A stretch of DNA of 64,000 nucleotides from Bathynomus jamesi (GCA_023014485.1 JAJOZX010000198.1:1386001-1450000), one strand, 5' to 3'. Shown: positions 11,373 to 22,426, counted from the first letter of the stretch. Numbers and translations are program-made. The notes: generated by a model from the sequence alone, not told the origin.

Positions 11373-12211
11373 TGTCCCAATAAAATGTTTACACATCATA
11401 TTAACATATATATATATATCAACATGCACACTTTAGATGATAGTAATATGCGCTGATGTATTAGTATATTTATAGTACTTAGTAATAGTAGTATAGTAGT
11501 ATAGTAATGGTATATTGTACTTAAATAACAGTAGTATCCCTTGTTACAGGAAATGGAGGCATTGCAGTTATCGTTTGAGCAACGTAAGTGGATTCTGAAG
11601 CACTACTGGAAGACGGAGAATGTGGCTGAGGCACAGAGACATTGGAGAAATGAGTTTGGAACATTACCACCATCACGCGTAACAATTACAAGATTACGTG
11701 ATAAGTTTGAGACTGACGGAACAGTGCAAAACGTTAACAAAGGCCGATCTGGAAGACGTCACACTTCAGCTGACAATGAAAGTGTTGAGACCGTGTTACA
11801 GGCCTTCACAAACTCTCCAAATAAGTCTACAAGGCAATATTCTCGTGAGACTGGTGTTTCTAAATCCAGCGTTTATCGCATTTTGCGACGTAAAAAGTGG
11901 AAACCGTACATACCTAGACTGCTCCATGCAATGAATGAGGACGATCCAGATCGTCGAAAATAATTTTGTGAGTGGTTTTTGCACATGTGTGATGAAAAAC
12001 AATCTTTTCCTGATTTCATTGTTTGGACATTTTGAATATTTAAAACATTAATGTAAGCAGCACAACCATGAAGGTATTGATGCTGTTGGTTGATATTTCG
12101 AACATTTAAACATTAAAGAAGCCTATTTGCTATCTACTTACTATCCGCCTATTTTGCTTACTGATATATATGTTAACATGATGTGTGTAAACATTTTTTA
12201 GGGACACTCGG

Positions 12212-12212
<1 letters not shown>
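11373..12212 (+). mobile_element. Mariner-like element, internally deleted, about 36-bp inverted ends
   Basis: The left end is CAGGGTGTCCCAATAAAATG followed by TTTACACATCA. The right end near 12177-12212 is the inverted equivalent (TGATGTGTGTAAACATTTTT then AGGGACACTCGG). Both sides run into TA-rich sequence, consistent with TA target use. About 840 bp in all. It carries the N-terminal half of a transposase only. Confidence 0.75.
11541..11963 (+). CDS. N-terminal HTH half of a mariner-like transposase (DUF4817-type)
   Basis: A 140-codon frame; a likely start is the Met at 11553 ([20 protein letters not shown]), which matches the usual family start. First HTH at about residues 10-55, a GRxGR linker ([12 protein letters not shown]), then a second HTH ([20 protein letters not shown]). 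This bipartite domain binds the inverted repeats. A stop replaces the codon after DPDRRK, but the sequence continues as FCEWFLHMCDEKQSFPDFIV before homology ends where the DDE/D domain should begin. The catalytic domain is deleted. If translated, it would be a DNA-binding fragment only. Confidence 0.8.
   Translation: MLQEMEALQLSFEQRKWILKHYWKTENVAEAQRHWRNEFGTLPPSRVTITRLRDKFETDGTVQNVNKGRSGRRHTSADNESVETVLQAFTNSPNKSTRQYSRETGVSKSSVYRILRRKKWKPYIPRLLHAMNEDDPDRRK

Positions 12213-12262
<50 letters not shown>
12209..12262 (+). repeat. (TA)n-(TG)n microsatellite
   Basis: TA repeats at 12212-12230 followed by TG repeats to 12261. Confidence 0.95.
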
Positions 12263-12265
<3 letters not shown>

Positions 12266-12617
12266 CATATTATTATTACTAGCTAAACAGTAATTGGAGG
12301 TGGGCTGGAGCACAGATATGATAACAGTTACTTTCATCGTCCCAAAAAGTAAAGTGTTTTGATTCTTTACTAAGGCAATATATCTATATACAGAGGATTG
12401 ACAAAAGTAAAAAGACACCTGTTTTTCATACTATTTGATTTCATAACATTGGATGACAAAAAAGGACTTATTTTTTGTCACGTGAAAAAAAATGGGTGGA
12501 TCTTTGGGGTTTTATACCGCTGAGTTAAAATAATTACCTCAGAATTTGTCTATCACCCACCAATATTGAGTGAATCGAAAATGAAATTTGGACTAATTTA
12601 TGGACGTAATAGGAATA
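12263..12617. other. No gene seen
   Basis: Unassigned AT-rich sequence downstream of the minus-strand pseudogene. Confidence 0.5.
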
Positions 12618-14337
12618 TCAAAGTAGAAAATGCATATTGAATTCGCCTAAAAATGTAGCTACTGATGATTTACGCTTGTATTTCCCCTCTGGGCCATCCC
12701 TTGACATTGTCCAGCACTAGTCAGCCAACATGCTGGGGCTCCACTTGCCCTGGTATCTTTTCCATCGTGGATATTTGTTGATGAAAGCGTTCCCCATGTT
12801 CATCACTAACATCGCCTAAGTTTGTTGGGAAGAAGTCGAGATGTGAGTCAAGAAAATGAATTTTCAACATGTTGCACTCCATGACTTTGTAGGCCTTGAG
12901 AAGTTCTTCGACAAGTGACTCGTAATTTTCGGCCTTGAAGTTTCCGAGGGAATTTGTGGTCACTGCTTTAAATGCTCTCCAAGCTGCTCCTTCAACTTCA
13001 CTTAAAGTTTCATCAAACGCGTTGTCTCTCATGATTTCTCTAATTTGTGGGCCCACAAATATTCCTTCTTTGATTTTGACCTCGCTGATCCTCGGAAATT
13101 TCTGTTTTGAGTAGAGAAACCCATTACCATTTTGACCCATAGCCTTAACAAAATTTTTCATTAAACCAAGTTTAATATGTAGTGGTGGCAAAAAAAAACA
13201 TTTTTGGGGGGATTAACCAGAGGTGAACTGGTGACATTTTTATGCCCTGGAATCAACGCTTGTCGAGTTGGCCATTGTTTCTTTGAGTAATGGCTTTCCC
13301 GTGCTCGGCTGTCCCATTCACAGAGGAAACAACAGAATTTCGTATAACCCAGTTGTAAACCAAGGAGAAATGCAATCACTTTCAAGTCTCTACAGATATG
13401 CCAAGAGTATTTATCATATTGGATATGTTTCACAAGCAAGTGCATATTGTCGTATGATTCCTTCATATGAACGGCATGTGCTATTGGAATTGAAGGGTAT
13501 TTATTTCCATTATGGATAACAGCTTTCAAACTCAGCTTCGAGGAATCAATAAATAGGCGCCATTCGTTTGGATCATGTTGTTGGCCAAGGATTTCCATGA
13601 GAGAGTCCACATTATTACAGTATACTAAATTGCCTTCCTGAGAAAAAAAGGGTAGAAAGTCTCTTTGACTCTTGCGGTAAAAATATATCTTAGTGCCTTT
13701 TTCTAGAAGATTCCAACCTTTCAATCTGGAAGCCAAAAGTTCAGATTGATCTTTTGACAATTTCAGGTCACAGACAAGATCGCTCAGGTCTGCTTGAGAT
13801 ATTAAGTGAAGCTCTGTCGATGAACAAGATGGTTCAAATATTGGATCAGCATCGTCTGTCAGTGAACCATGTTGAGCTTCGTCATTACATTGTACATCAG
13901 TTTCATTTACATCATCTAAACTCCACGTTTCCGGTGGCCTTGGAACTGGCAAATGTTTTTTATGTAAAACAGGCCTTATGGCTGATGGTAAATTTGAGTA
14001 TTGTACCGTAAGTTTAGATTTTGCAGTAATGCCTAGTATATTTGTTAAGCAGAAATAAAATCGGTTAAATGGTCTTTCGGTTCTCTCCATATCATCGGAA
14101 CAGCAAACAGCTTTTGACGAGACCCATTTACAGTAGTTAGCCTGTCAGAAGTCTTAAACACGTAATGCAGCATATATGAGGTGCCCACGTCTTGTCCTGA
14201 TCCCCTACCTTGCAACCAAAGTAAAGTTCGTATGCTTTTTTGACGAGAGGGGTGAAATTTCGCCTTTGAGATTTAAAAGTTAACTCTCTGCACACATAAC
14301 AGAAGCAGTTTGGATGGTTGACACACTTACGTGGCAT
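12618..14337 (-). pseudogene. Multicopy invertebrate MPRKC-family protein, frameshifted
   Basis: From the ATG at 14335-14337 the protein begins MPRKCVNHPNCFCYVCREL and continues with a second Cys cluster (HICCITC), suggesting a zinc-binding head. The frame breaks near 14137 (sequence continues as NGSRQKLFAVPMIWREPKDH in another frame) and shifts again near 14060. A long open part follows (14060-13200) with FEPSCSSTELH, LKGWNLLEKGTK, EWRLFIDSSKLSLKAV and a CCFLCEWDSRARESH block. A T-homopolymer shift at about 13185 leads into the LPPLHIKLGLMKNFVKAMG block. A final shift and an in-frame stop fall after VSDEHGERFHQQI. I recall closely similar multicopy hypothetical proteins from crustaceans, aphids and Hydra; function unknown. 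At least four lesions, so a pseudogene. Confidence 0.75.
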
Positions 14338-14469
14338 TCTTTCATGAAACAATACGAACGCACTGACACAAAAAATTATTAAGGAAAACCACGAATGAAA
14401 TGCACGATGTTCACTGAGCAAAATCAAGTGAGTAACTGACAAATTAAAGTCAACAGTGACGTGCGGCAA

Positions 14470-14851
14470 CTTATAAGCAGAGGAGGAGCAAGAAGGAACC
14501 CGCCCTCTTCCTATTCTGACTCAAACCCTAAGTATGATAATATAAATTCGTGTGTCACTCTAAAACTGCGGGTGATAGGAAAATTCTGTTTTAATTTCCA
14601 TAATCAACGTAAACATTACATATAGTTCAAGTAAAAATATCTCTATGACTAAAACTTTGTTGACCAATGTAATAAAAGTTAAAAAGTAATAACAGATTTA
14701 GTGAATCAAAATATTTTAGAATCGTGTTGCCTTTTCTTTTGCATTATGTAAAGCTCACATACGTTCTGGCTTTCCATTGATAAGCTTCGCCATTTGATCT
14801 TGAAAACGACCATCGTGATATCTCTTTATTTTTGTCAACTCTTTGTGTATT

Positions 14852-14898
<47 letters not shown>

Positions 14899-14904
14899 TA
14901 TATA
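14470..14904. other. No gene; ends in (TA)n
   Basis: AT-rich DNA with a (TA)n microsatellite at 14856-14905. Confidence 0.6.
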
Positions 14905-16320
14905 TAATGGGTCACTCCAGGGTTGCCAATTTATAGTGGCCTACGGATCACCGATTTGATGTGGCTAAGAAAGTAGGCTTACTATAATTTATAAAAGATA
15001 TTGAAATGAAATTAGGGTCACCAGTTTGGGGGTGACAGCCCAAACAAACAATATTTAATAAGGAGAGAGAAATTACTTTGTTGTTTTGTGTTTAATTAGG
15101 AAAATAAATCAATTATTTTTTCACAGCGATTAACGGTTCAGTGAAGGTATTTATAGTGATTAGCATAGTATAAATGCCGTTATGTAATTGTTAAACATGA
15201 CTGATTCTTAGCAATAAGGAATGATTATACCGTCTAATTGTTAAGTGAATACACTAATTCAGATAGGCTAATGAGATATGCGGAGGTGAACACAGAATAA
15301 ATAATGAAGCCTATTGATAACTGAAATAATGAAAGTACGGTATGGCACAGTATATGGATTAGGTCGGAAAAATTAAATGCATTAAAGTGGCACATAAACA
15401 AACGGATGCAAAATAAATGAGTTATATGAAAGAACACAATAACAGGGTGATACAACACTACGGTATTGTTACAACACTTCAATAGGTCTACTGCGGTCTT
15501 AATGAGAGAGTGAGTTTGAACGGTAATGGAACACTTTTAGGGCCTACGTGATTAGGCAGAGCTTGCGGAAGCACGACGTAACAAAAACACTGTAGGCCGA
15601 GTAAGGGCCGAAGAGGCTTACCGAGATGATGAGTAAGTCTGGAGATTGAAGACCTACGTGAAGAGTTGACCGTATTGCGTTTCGCCGTAAATGACCTTGG
15701 AGACTGTAGGCCTAGGTGAAAGGTTGACCGTATTGTGTTTCGCCGTATGTGACTTTGGAGACTGTAGAAGGCCTACGTGATGGAGGATGTGCTGAGGGCC
15801 TGGGCTTCGAAGGACTGGCCTTACCAGCTAGAGGAGGAGTGTTGAGGGCCGGTAGAGACTTGTTGCGAAGGGGCCAACGGAAAACGCCTACATCAGTGAT
15901 GATGTTTCTTGCAGGAGGGAATTGTAGAGTCACCTCAAGTGTTGCTTCGTTTCTTGTATGGGTGAAGTGTGACTTGAAGGACTGAGGCCGGCTGAGGTCG
16001 AAGCGGCGCTACGTGAGGTGAGATTCACGAGAAGTAAAGAGCGGAGTGAGATTTGTGGCTTGTAGCCTACTAGAAGGTTTACGGACCTGGGCTTCGAAGG
16101 ATTGCTTCTGCAGACGGACTGGCCTTACTTGATGATAGACTTCGTGAATGCTCGACCGGATCCTTAAGGAACAGCAGGCCGCTCTCCGGTCTTCGCCGGA
16201 GAGCGGGTGTCTTGACGAGTTGTGCTACTGACGAAGGTGCTGAGAGTGAGACGTGACGACCAAGACGAGAAAATGGCAAGTGAGAAGTGAGAATGATTTG
16301 AGGAAGAAACTGCATTTTAT
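14905..16320. other. Unassigned GC-richer block with short tandem repeats
   Basis: The right half is clearly GC-richer than its surroundings. A 58-62 bp unit recurs at about 15651, 15709 and 15771 (GCCTACGTGA; GTTGACCGTATTGYGTTTCG twice, at 15665 and 15723). CTGGGCTTCGAAGGA occurs at about 15801 and 16087. A perfect 10-bp hairpin lies at 16180-16205 (CGCTCTCCGG, loop TCTTCG, CCGGAGAGCG). GTCACCAGTTTGGGGGTGAC near 15018 is itself an inverted repeat. Short open frames here match nothing I know. It could be an LTR-like or other repeat. Confidence 0.5.
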
Positions 16321-16440
16321 AGGCTTTGGTGACGTCCTTTGGTTCCCTGTGGGCCTGTTTCATGCCCACGTGTTATATCCTTTGTTTTGATTCTATGATG
16401 TTTGAGAATGGCGGGGAAGGAATGGCTTTGTTTGACCTCT

Positions 16441-16512
<72 letters not shown>

Positions 16513-16513
16513 T
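16441..16513 (+). repeat. (CA)n-(TA)n microsatellite
   Basis: CA repeats at 16441-16456, then TA repeats to 16513, abutting a mariner-like left end. Confidence 0.95.
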
Positions 16514-16514
16514 A

Positions 16515-17117
16515 CAGGGTGTCCCATAAGTCCGGCATCATAGGATAAATTCATATTTTTCTATTTCTACAAACCATAATTCATATTTTTCTCTTTCTAC
16601 AGGCCATAATGTCTGTGAGCAAGGAAGAACGAATCCAGATAATTCTACTCATAGGAAATCGGAGTCAAAGAGAGGCCGCTGCTGAATTTAACAGACTGCC
16701 TCCAGACCGCGAGCCAAAGACACAGAGTTGTGTTAGCAGACTTGTTGCAAAGTTTAAGGAAACAGGATCCGTAGAAGATAAACCACGCAGTGGACCTTCA
16801 AGGAGGTCCACTGACGATGATACAGCGACTGCTATCCTGGCTCATTTTAACAGAAGTCCCAATAAGTCTCTTCGGCGATTGTCCGTCGAGACAGGAGTAT
16901 CGAAAAGTATCATCCATCGCATTCTTCAGGCTCACAAATGGCATCCATATAAACTTCAGATCCTACAGAAATTAAGCGAAGATGATCCCGACCGGCGGAT
17001 AGAATTTTGTGAATGGGCTACGAAACAATACATATTGAGCACGTTCTGTAAATAAAAGCTTTTGTTTTGCCTTTTTTTATTATTTTTCCTATGATGCCGG
17101 ACTTATAGGACACCCTG
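16515..17117 (+). mobile_element. Mariner-like element, internally deleted (about 600 bp)
   Basis: Inverted ends are CAGGGTGTCCCATAAGTCCG then GCATCATAGGA on the left, and CCTATGATGCCGGACTTATA then GGACACCCTG on the right, with flanking TA. It contains a single N-terminal transposase frame and no catalytic region. Confidence 0.85.
16609..17055 (+). CDS. N-terminal HTH half of a mariner-like transposase, intact frame
   Basis: 148 codons starting MSVSKEERIQIILLIGNRSQ. First HTH at residues about 8-55, linker PRSGPSRRSTDD, second HTH at about 75-110 (SLRRLSVETGVSKSIIHRIL), then HPYKLQILQKLSEDDPDRR and EFCEWATK, which is where the family enters the DDE/D domain. There the frame ends after eight unrelated residues and the right terminal repeat follows. 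No disabling mutation is seen. The truncated product could bind element ends but not catalyse. Same layout as 11541-11963, but a different family. Confidence 0.85.
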   Translation: MSVSKEERIQIILLIGNRSQREAAAEFNRLPPDREPKTQSCVSRLVAKFKETGSVEDKPRSGPSRRSTDDDTATAILAHFNRSPNKSLRRLSVETGVSKSIIHRILQAHKWHPYKLQILQKLSEDDPDRRIEFCEWATKQYILSTFCK

Positions 17118-17119
17118 TG

Positions 17120-17172
<53 letters not shown>

Positions 17173-17335
17173 TACAACCTGCAAAAAAGTTAAAAACGTT
17201 TCTGAGCGCTTTCGTTTCTTACAAAACCTTCTCAAGGACGAAAGCGCTTGAAATTTTTTTTTTTTTTTTTCCCTGTGGGCTGTATCACATTTATTAAAGT
17301 TCTCGTGAAAATCGTGAATTATTATTCCCCACACA
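17118..17335 (-). mobile_element. (TA)n-(TG)n followed by retroelement end with hammerhead-like motif
   Basis: TA/TG repeats at 17119-17170 adjoin a sequence with two outward copies of the block ending GATACAACCTGC / GCTGTATCAC. It has a T-rich stretch (17253-17269) and CCCTGTGG, as in the other hammerhead-bearing copies. It is arranged as an imperfect inverted repeat around 17235. Confidence 0.5.
17204..17237 (-). ncRNA. Hammerhead-like ribozyme motif, copy B
   Basis: On the minus strand: CCTTGAGAAG, stem II GTTT-loop TGTAAG-AAAC, GAAA, AGCGCT, C. The stem II pairs differ from every other copy yet remain complementary. Confidence 0.5.
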
Positions 17336-17889
17336 TTTACAGTATATCACGATAATAAGTGCAGAAAGTGGAAAAAAATAAATCTTTCGTCTTTCATTCC
17401 TCTTTTGGCAAATGTCTCCATTAGCTTAGCGAATGCCATCACAGCCTTAAGACATCTCATTAAAGACTATTTTTCTTTCCTTCAGGATTTGTCCAAAAAT
17501 GAATACGATAATTCTGTCAGATATAAAATGCAAATTTGACGTCATTAATTTTCTGATAATTTTTGTATGGAACTTTTTTATATGTATATAATAATAATAA
17601 TTACAGTATAAATAGTATTAAGAATTTGTTTATCGATTACGTGTAATGCAGACGTATATTATTTATTTATATATGTGTACAGTATATACATACGACACAT
17701 CATTATTTTCACGGAACATTGGAGGTTTTTTAGATGTACTCGTAATTTCGGCTGGCTAACTAGGGTAAGTAAGCTATTATCGAATTTATAGTAAAAGACG
17801 CTTATTTTAAAGCGTTATTTCAAAATAAAGAGTAATGTGGAAGTGCAATGTGGTTTTAAAGCACAATTTTCAGATCTGCAATAAAGATG

Positions 17890-18830
17890 CAAGTGAAGAA
17901 ACCCGCAAAACAGTTTGAAAAGTCGTGTTTGTCGGTCGAAAGAAAATCATGTGGACTCCGGAAAATGTCCCATGCGTGTAAGAAGCATTACTACGAACCC
18001 TCATAAGTCAGTGAAACGATTCTCACAGCAACTCTCTTTAAAACACTCATCCCTGCAGACCATCATTAGAAAGGACATGAAGCAGTTTCCTTACAGTGCT
18101 AGTGCCAAAGTTCGACGAGTAGACTTTTGTGGATCATTCTTGCAATTTAATGAAAGAAATCCTGGTCACTCACACCGTGTGGTTCACAGGCAAAACAAAC
18201 AAAACACGCAAGTATAAGCATCCGAGAGTCCACATGAGGTCACTGAAAGACTTTTCTGTCTTTGCAGCCACCATATAGTGTGCTGTGTCAAGCGCAGCGA
18301 TTATTTGCCCTAATTTTCTTGAAGATACGGTGAATAACCGAATGCTACCTTAAGCTCCTTCAGGAAAATTTCATCCCTTTTCTGCAAGGAATGGGGTATA
18401 AATTTGAGTTCACTTTTGAGTACACATCATTTTCAAATTGATGAAGCAAGCCCATACACGGCAAATGTAGTGCTGGGTTACCTCTCTGAACACTTCACTG
18501 AATAAACTTAAATTGATTTCCTGGGCGTTTTCGGTGTGAATGTTCTTGGTTACCCCACACTCCTGACGTCAATCCATGCAATTTCTTTCTATGGAGATTC
18601 CTCAAGGACAATGTGTACACAATTCTAGAACTAAAAGCGAAAATCACATCGGTCATGGAGAGCACCTCTTGCCAGACGTACAGAAAAATTTAAAGAACGT
18701 CTTTGAAGGATTCTTAACTCAGAGTGTCACACTGAGCATCTGTTTACGAGGAAAACCTCCAAAACTCCGTGAAAAACATGTGTCAAAAAATTGGTCATGT
18801 GCTGTACTTTGTAACAGATAAATTAAACAA
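17890..18830 (+). pseudogene. Decayed mariner-type transposase, near full length
   Basis: The HTH region is readable at 17960-18120 (RVRSITTNPHKSVKRFSQQL then SLKHSSLQTIIRKDMKQFPY). The catalytic half follows in shifting frames. FLEDTVNNRMLP near 18310 corresponds to the usual FFED-VTVN-R. The QIDEASPYTANVVLGYLSEH stretch near 18440 stands where QQDGA-PHTA-V would be. TLLTSIHAISFYGDSSRTMC near 18565 corresponds to the SPDLNPCDFFLWG-LKD region. The second and third catalytic sites are altered. Many stops; non-functional. Confidence 0.6.
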
Positions 18831-18859
18831 AATAGAGCGTTATTTTTCAGTACCTTGTT

Positions 18860-19054
18860 TGTACATGTATATAGTATACCATCGCTTTATGTTGGGGTTA
18901 CGTCCTGATAGAACCCCGGGTTATAAGAAGCCACGTTAAGTGAACTTAACTTAACTTATCGGAAAGGCGTACTTACGTTCCAAGTCGTCCTAGTCGTCGT
19001 CGTCGTCGTCGTCGTCAAAATTGTATATCTCCCAAAACAGACGTTCCTAGATAT
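18860..19054. other. Possible Tigger/pogo-like debris
   Basis: CATCGCTTTATGTTGGGGTT and the adjacent CCCGGGTTATAAGAAGCC-like text, together with CGCAAACCCTCACTTTACG-like sequence reversed at 19741-19770, resemble pogo/Tigger ends interrupted by the MITE below. Includes a (GTC)n run at 18990-19015. Confidence 0.3.
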
Positions 19055-19055
19055 A

Positions 19056-19457
19056 CAGTCCTGGTAAAAGGTTTGGAAACACCTATACATTTTATGTAAT
19101 TTCTCCTTATTAACCAATAGAATTATTTTAGTAGACTAATGTCTGTTCCTATAAATAAACCATTGTTCTAAATGTACAAAATTTAGTAATTTAGATTATT
19201 TAACCCGACCATATTTCGTTATTTTACATTAATCAGGTTTTAGTTCTAAAATAGAAAATAAAAAACCTGATTAATATAACAAAATAACGAAATATGATTG
19301 GGTTAAATAATCTAAATTACTAAATTTTGTACATTTAGAACAATAGTCTATTTATAGGAACAGACATTAGTCTACTAAAATAATTCTATTGGTTAATAAG
19401 GAGAAATTACAGTGCATAAATTGTACAGGTGTTTCCAAACTTTTTACTAGTACTGTG
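19056..19457. mobile_element. Long foldback Tc1/mariner-type MITE (about 400 bp)
   Basis: The ends are CAGTCCTGGTAAAAGGTTTG and the inverted CAAACTTTTTACTAGTACTG, beside TA. Nearly the whole element is two inverted arms of about 190 bases meeting at about 19255. Examples are AGACTAATGTCTGTTCCTAT and its inverted partner near 19350, and ATTTAGTAATTTAGATTATT and its partner near 19310. Such a transcript would form a long hairpin. Confidence 0.85.
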
Positions 19458-19459
19458 TA

Positions 19460-20149
19460 CCCGACCATGGATATACACCCGACCATGCTACTATTTTGGG
19501 AATGGTGTTGCAGTTCCCTCCACCATCTCATCGTCCGACATTTCTTCGATGGAAGACGAAGAGGAGGCAGCAGCAGCAGCAGCAGCAGCAGTGGTGGCGT
19601 AGAAGGAAGAGGGGCAAATCATACACACCGCGAGATGCGCCTTCCTCGCGACCGCGAAATTTTCTTTCAGCGCGAGCCGTGTTATATCGAATCTTACGGT
19701 GTTATATAGAATTTTGTGACACATTTCCAACCTTGCAACGCGAAACTGCGTAAAGTGAGGGTTTACTGTGGATTCAAGATATAGTTTTAAAATCCATAGA
19801 ATTAATTATACGTTAACCCCTTAGAGAATTCAAATTACCAACATGTACAGTTGTGCAGAGAAGTCCTGTCCCTATTCCGTTCTACAGTAATACAGGGATT
19901 CTCAGGAACTATTTCTTGAGCGCGGCTGCCCAATCACAATGACAAAGTTAATACGGCTTCTATACTCAAACCCGAATCTATATCATTAAAAAGGGGAGCC
20001 AAACGCGATATTTTTAATTTGTTGTGGATTAAAATTTCAAATATTCTATTCCATTTTCCCATTATATTTCTGAAAGGTGAAATGCTATATAGAGTAAATT
20101 CATTCATATACAGATATGATCAGAGTTATATTAGTTTATTTAGACATAC

Positions 20150-20150
<1 letters not shown>
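19460..20150. other. No supported gene; contains (CAG)n
   Basis: A (CAG/AGC)n run at 19568-19591 makes open frames on both strands with poly-Gln, Ser or Ala. None has other support. Confidence 0.5.
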
Positions 20151-20153
<3 letters not shown>

Positions 20154-20207
<54 letters not shown>

Positions 20208-20212
20208 CATAT
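20154..20212 (+). repeat. (TA)n microsatellite
   Basis: TA repeats with one TAATAT break. Confidence 0.95.
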
Positions 20213-20628
20213 ACAGGGTGTCCCAAAAAAACTATATACTCTTTATAGTATCATATATTTTATAATTTAAAAAAAAAAAATAAATATATTGTTATAGCAA
20301 TTGCCAATGAAAGGTAAATTAGTAATCTAAGTGATCAAAATGTTATAGCGAGTTGTTTGCATATAAAATTTAATTAACTACGCCAAGTGCTCAAATGTTC
20401 TCCGGCGGCATGAATGCATTTTTGAATGCGTCGACTAACTGATTCGCAGACATGGACTAATGTGGATGCTGTGATGGTCCCGCACTTTTCCCTAATTGCA
20501 TCCTTAAGGTGTTCGAGTGTTGCGGGTCTTGTACCATAAACTGCATCCTTCAGGTAGCCCCACAAGTAAAAATCAAGTGGAGTCAAGTCCGGTGAAAGTG
20601 GAGGATTCTCCAAGGTTTTCAAGGTGCC
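20213..20628 (-). pseudogene. Mariner-like transposase C-terminal end with its terminal repeat
   Basis: On the minus strand 20622-20374 encodes PPLSPDLTPLDFYLWGYLKD, the block holding the third catalytic Asp, then the C-terminal helices (TLEHLKDAIREK, CESVSRRIQKCIHAAGEHLS). The element end CAGGGTGTCCC lies at 20215-20225. Sequence upstream of the SPDLTPLDF block is replaced by a LINE at about 20628, so two thirds of the gene is missing. Confidence 0.8.
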
Positions 20629-21735
20629 TGGACACTCTACGTTTAAAAGGTTGGAGGTTATAGACAGGGGAAAAGGTGGCTTAAGGAAGGTCGTTCCAGA
20701 ATCGACCGGTTAAATAAATGAAAGATTGAGAATACCTATTAACCATTACGTTAATTTGTTGGACAAAAAAGGAATGAAAATATGTAGAAAGTCTGGTATT
20801 GCGTACTCTCTTTAAAGGAGGAGACATGCAGTTAGAGTTCAGACGAGCACTATCCGTTATAATAGCGACTGTAAAGAAAGATTGAGGCAACATTGCTGCA
20901 AAAACAGAGGATCTGAAGACAGTCAGTAAGAGGTGAGGAATTGATGAGACGAAAATCCTTTGAGTCCACCCGGTCAAACGGAACACATGAGAAGCGTACT
21001 TCATACATGGGCGGACAAGACCCCAAGACAAAGGCAGCAACTGAGTGGGGTTGAAGAAACTGCGAAACCTGTACAGCGCATCCAACCTTTTAGAAGTTGT
21101 TTCAGAAAGAGAATATATGTGATCTTTTCAGGAAAGCTCACGAGAAAAGGAAACGCCAAGAATGTTAAGAGAAAAGAAAGAATTGAGTTATGTATTACTG
21201 AAGATAAGGGGATTGTCGTGTGGAAGACTGTGACGAGTAAACAGATGAAGAAACTGAGTGTTTGAGGCATTGAAAGCCACAAAGTTTTCTGTGCCCCAAT
21301 CATAGATAGTAGAAAGATCAAAGGTCAAGTGAGCCATAACCGTCTCTCGGGAAGTATCGAGTGACTGTTGAGAGGGACAATTTGTGAATTAGGTGAAGTG
21401 GTGAAGGGTGGAATCATTGGCAAACGAGTGGATAGGACAGGAAATACGACTTAATAGATCAATGATAAATAAAAGGAAAAGAGTGGGTGATATGGAATAC
21501 CACTTTTAACATCTTTAGGAGAAGAGCAGTGACCATCGACAACTGCAACTACAGATTGGCTAGAAAGGAAATCAGAGATAACGGCACAGATAGAAGGAAA
21601 AAAAAAGGAATGAGGGCAGTCAAGGATTTGTGCCAAACTCTGTCAAAACTTTTTGATATGTCTTCCGCAACAGCAAACTTTCCAATGAAATCCCGAAAGG
21701 ATGATGACCAAGAGTCAAAGATATGAAGAAGATAT
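20629..21735 (-). pseudogene. Non-LTR retrotransposon reverse transcriptase remnant
   Basis: Minus-strand reading shows, upstream to downstream, VVAVVDGHCSSPKDVKSGIP (about 21570-21500; family: DGHCSSP-INSGVPQGSV), then ALYRFRSFFNPTQLLPL and LVRPCMKYASHV near 21080-20990. Then come MSPPLKRVRNTRLSTYFHSF and a final FWNDLP segment near 20690. Frames shift several times. It resembles a LINE family common in decapod crustaceans, also present here at 49370-50215 and 63560-63870. Confidence 0.7.
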
Positions 21736-21742
21736 ATAGAGT

Positions 21743-22329
21743 AGGGCGGCTCGTTTTTACACTTTTTTCGATATTTGATTGGGGGTAGTGCGGAAAAGTT
21801 GCGATTTGGAGAGAAAATAGTGTGTAAAATTTTTTGATCTACGTCAATACCTTCCGGTGGCGGCGAGTCCTTAAAAATCGAAAAATAGGCCTAAAAACAC
21901 AAAAATTTTATATAATTTTATATAATTTTTATATAATGTTCATTGTTCAATGACTGCTATTAATTTATTCAAGCCTATAATAGTGTTCTCAGGGTTGTTT
22001 GCACAGAAATATACCGGAATTAACATTTGTATAACATCTTGTTAAAACTTGCTTTAAATCAATATTTTGGATATTTTAACGGCTAAGACGCCACCGGAAG
22101 TTATTAACAGATTGTGCTGAAATTTTTATTGTTTATTTTGTAAGTCTTTAAAACCATTTTCCAATCTACCCCGTTAGGCCTATTTTTCGATTTTTAAGGA
22201 CTCGCCGCCACCGGAAGGTATTGACGTAGATCAAAAAAATTGTACACACTTTATTTTCTCTCCAAATCGCAACTTTTCCGCACTACGCCCAATCAAATAT
22301 CGAAAAAAGTGTAAAAACGAGCCGCCCTA
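21743..22329. mobile_element. MITE with about 150-bp near-perfect inverted repeats
   Basis: The left end TAGGGCGGCTCGTTTTTACA and the right end, its inverse (TGTAAAAACGAGCCGCCCTA). The arms stay nearly identical through TTTTCGATATTTGATTGGG, GGAAAAGTTGCGATTTGGAG, CGTCAATACCTTCCGGTGGC and GGCGAGTCCTTAAAAATCGA. The middle is AT-rich and non-coding. Only the TA at each edge could be a target duplication. The superfamily is undetermined. Confidence 0.85.
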
Positions 22330-22426
22330 ATAGTGTTCATAAATTATTTTTGCAAATTCAAATAAAATTGAACTGAATTTATAAACATTTATCGACACTA
22401 CATACATACATACATACATACATACA

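Noticed and set aside
19389..19753. Frames with poly-Ser, poly-Gln or poly-Ala
   Set aside because: All come from one (CAG)n run read in different frames.
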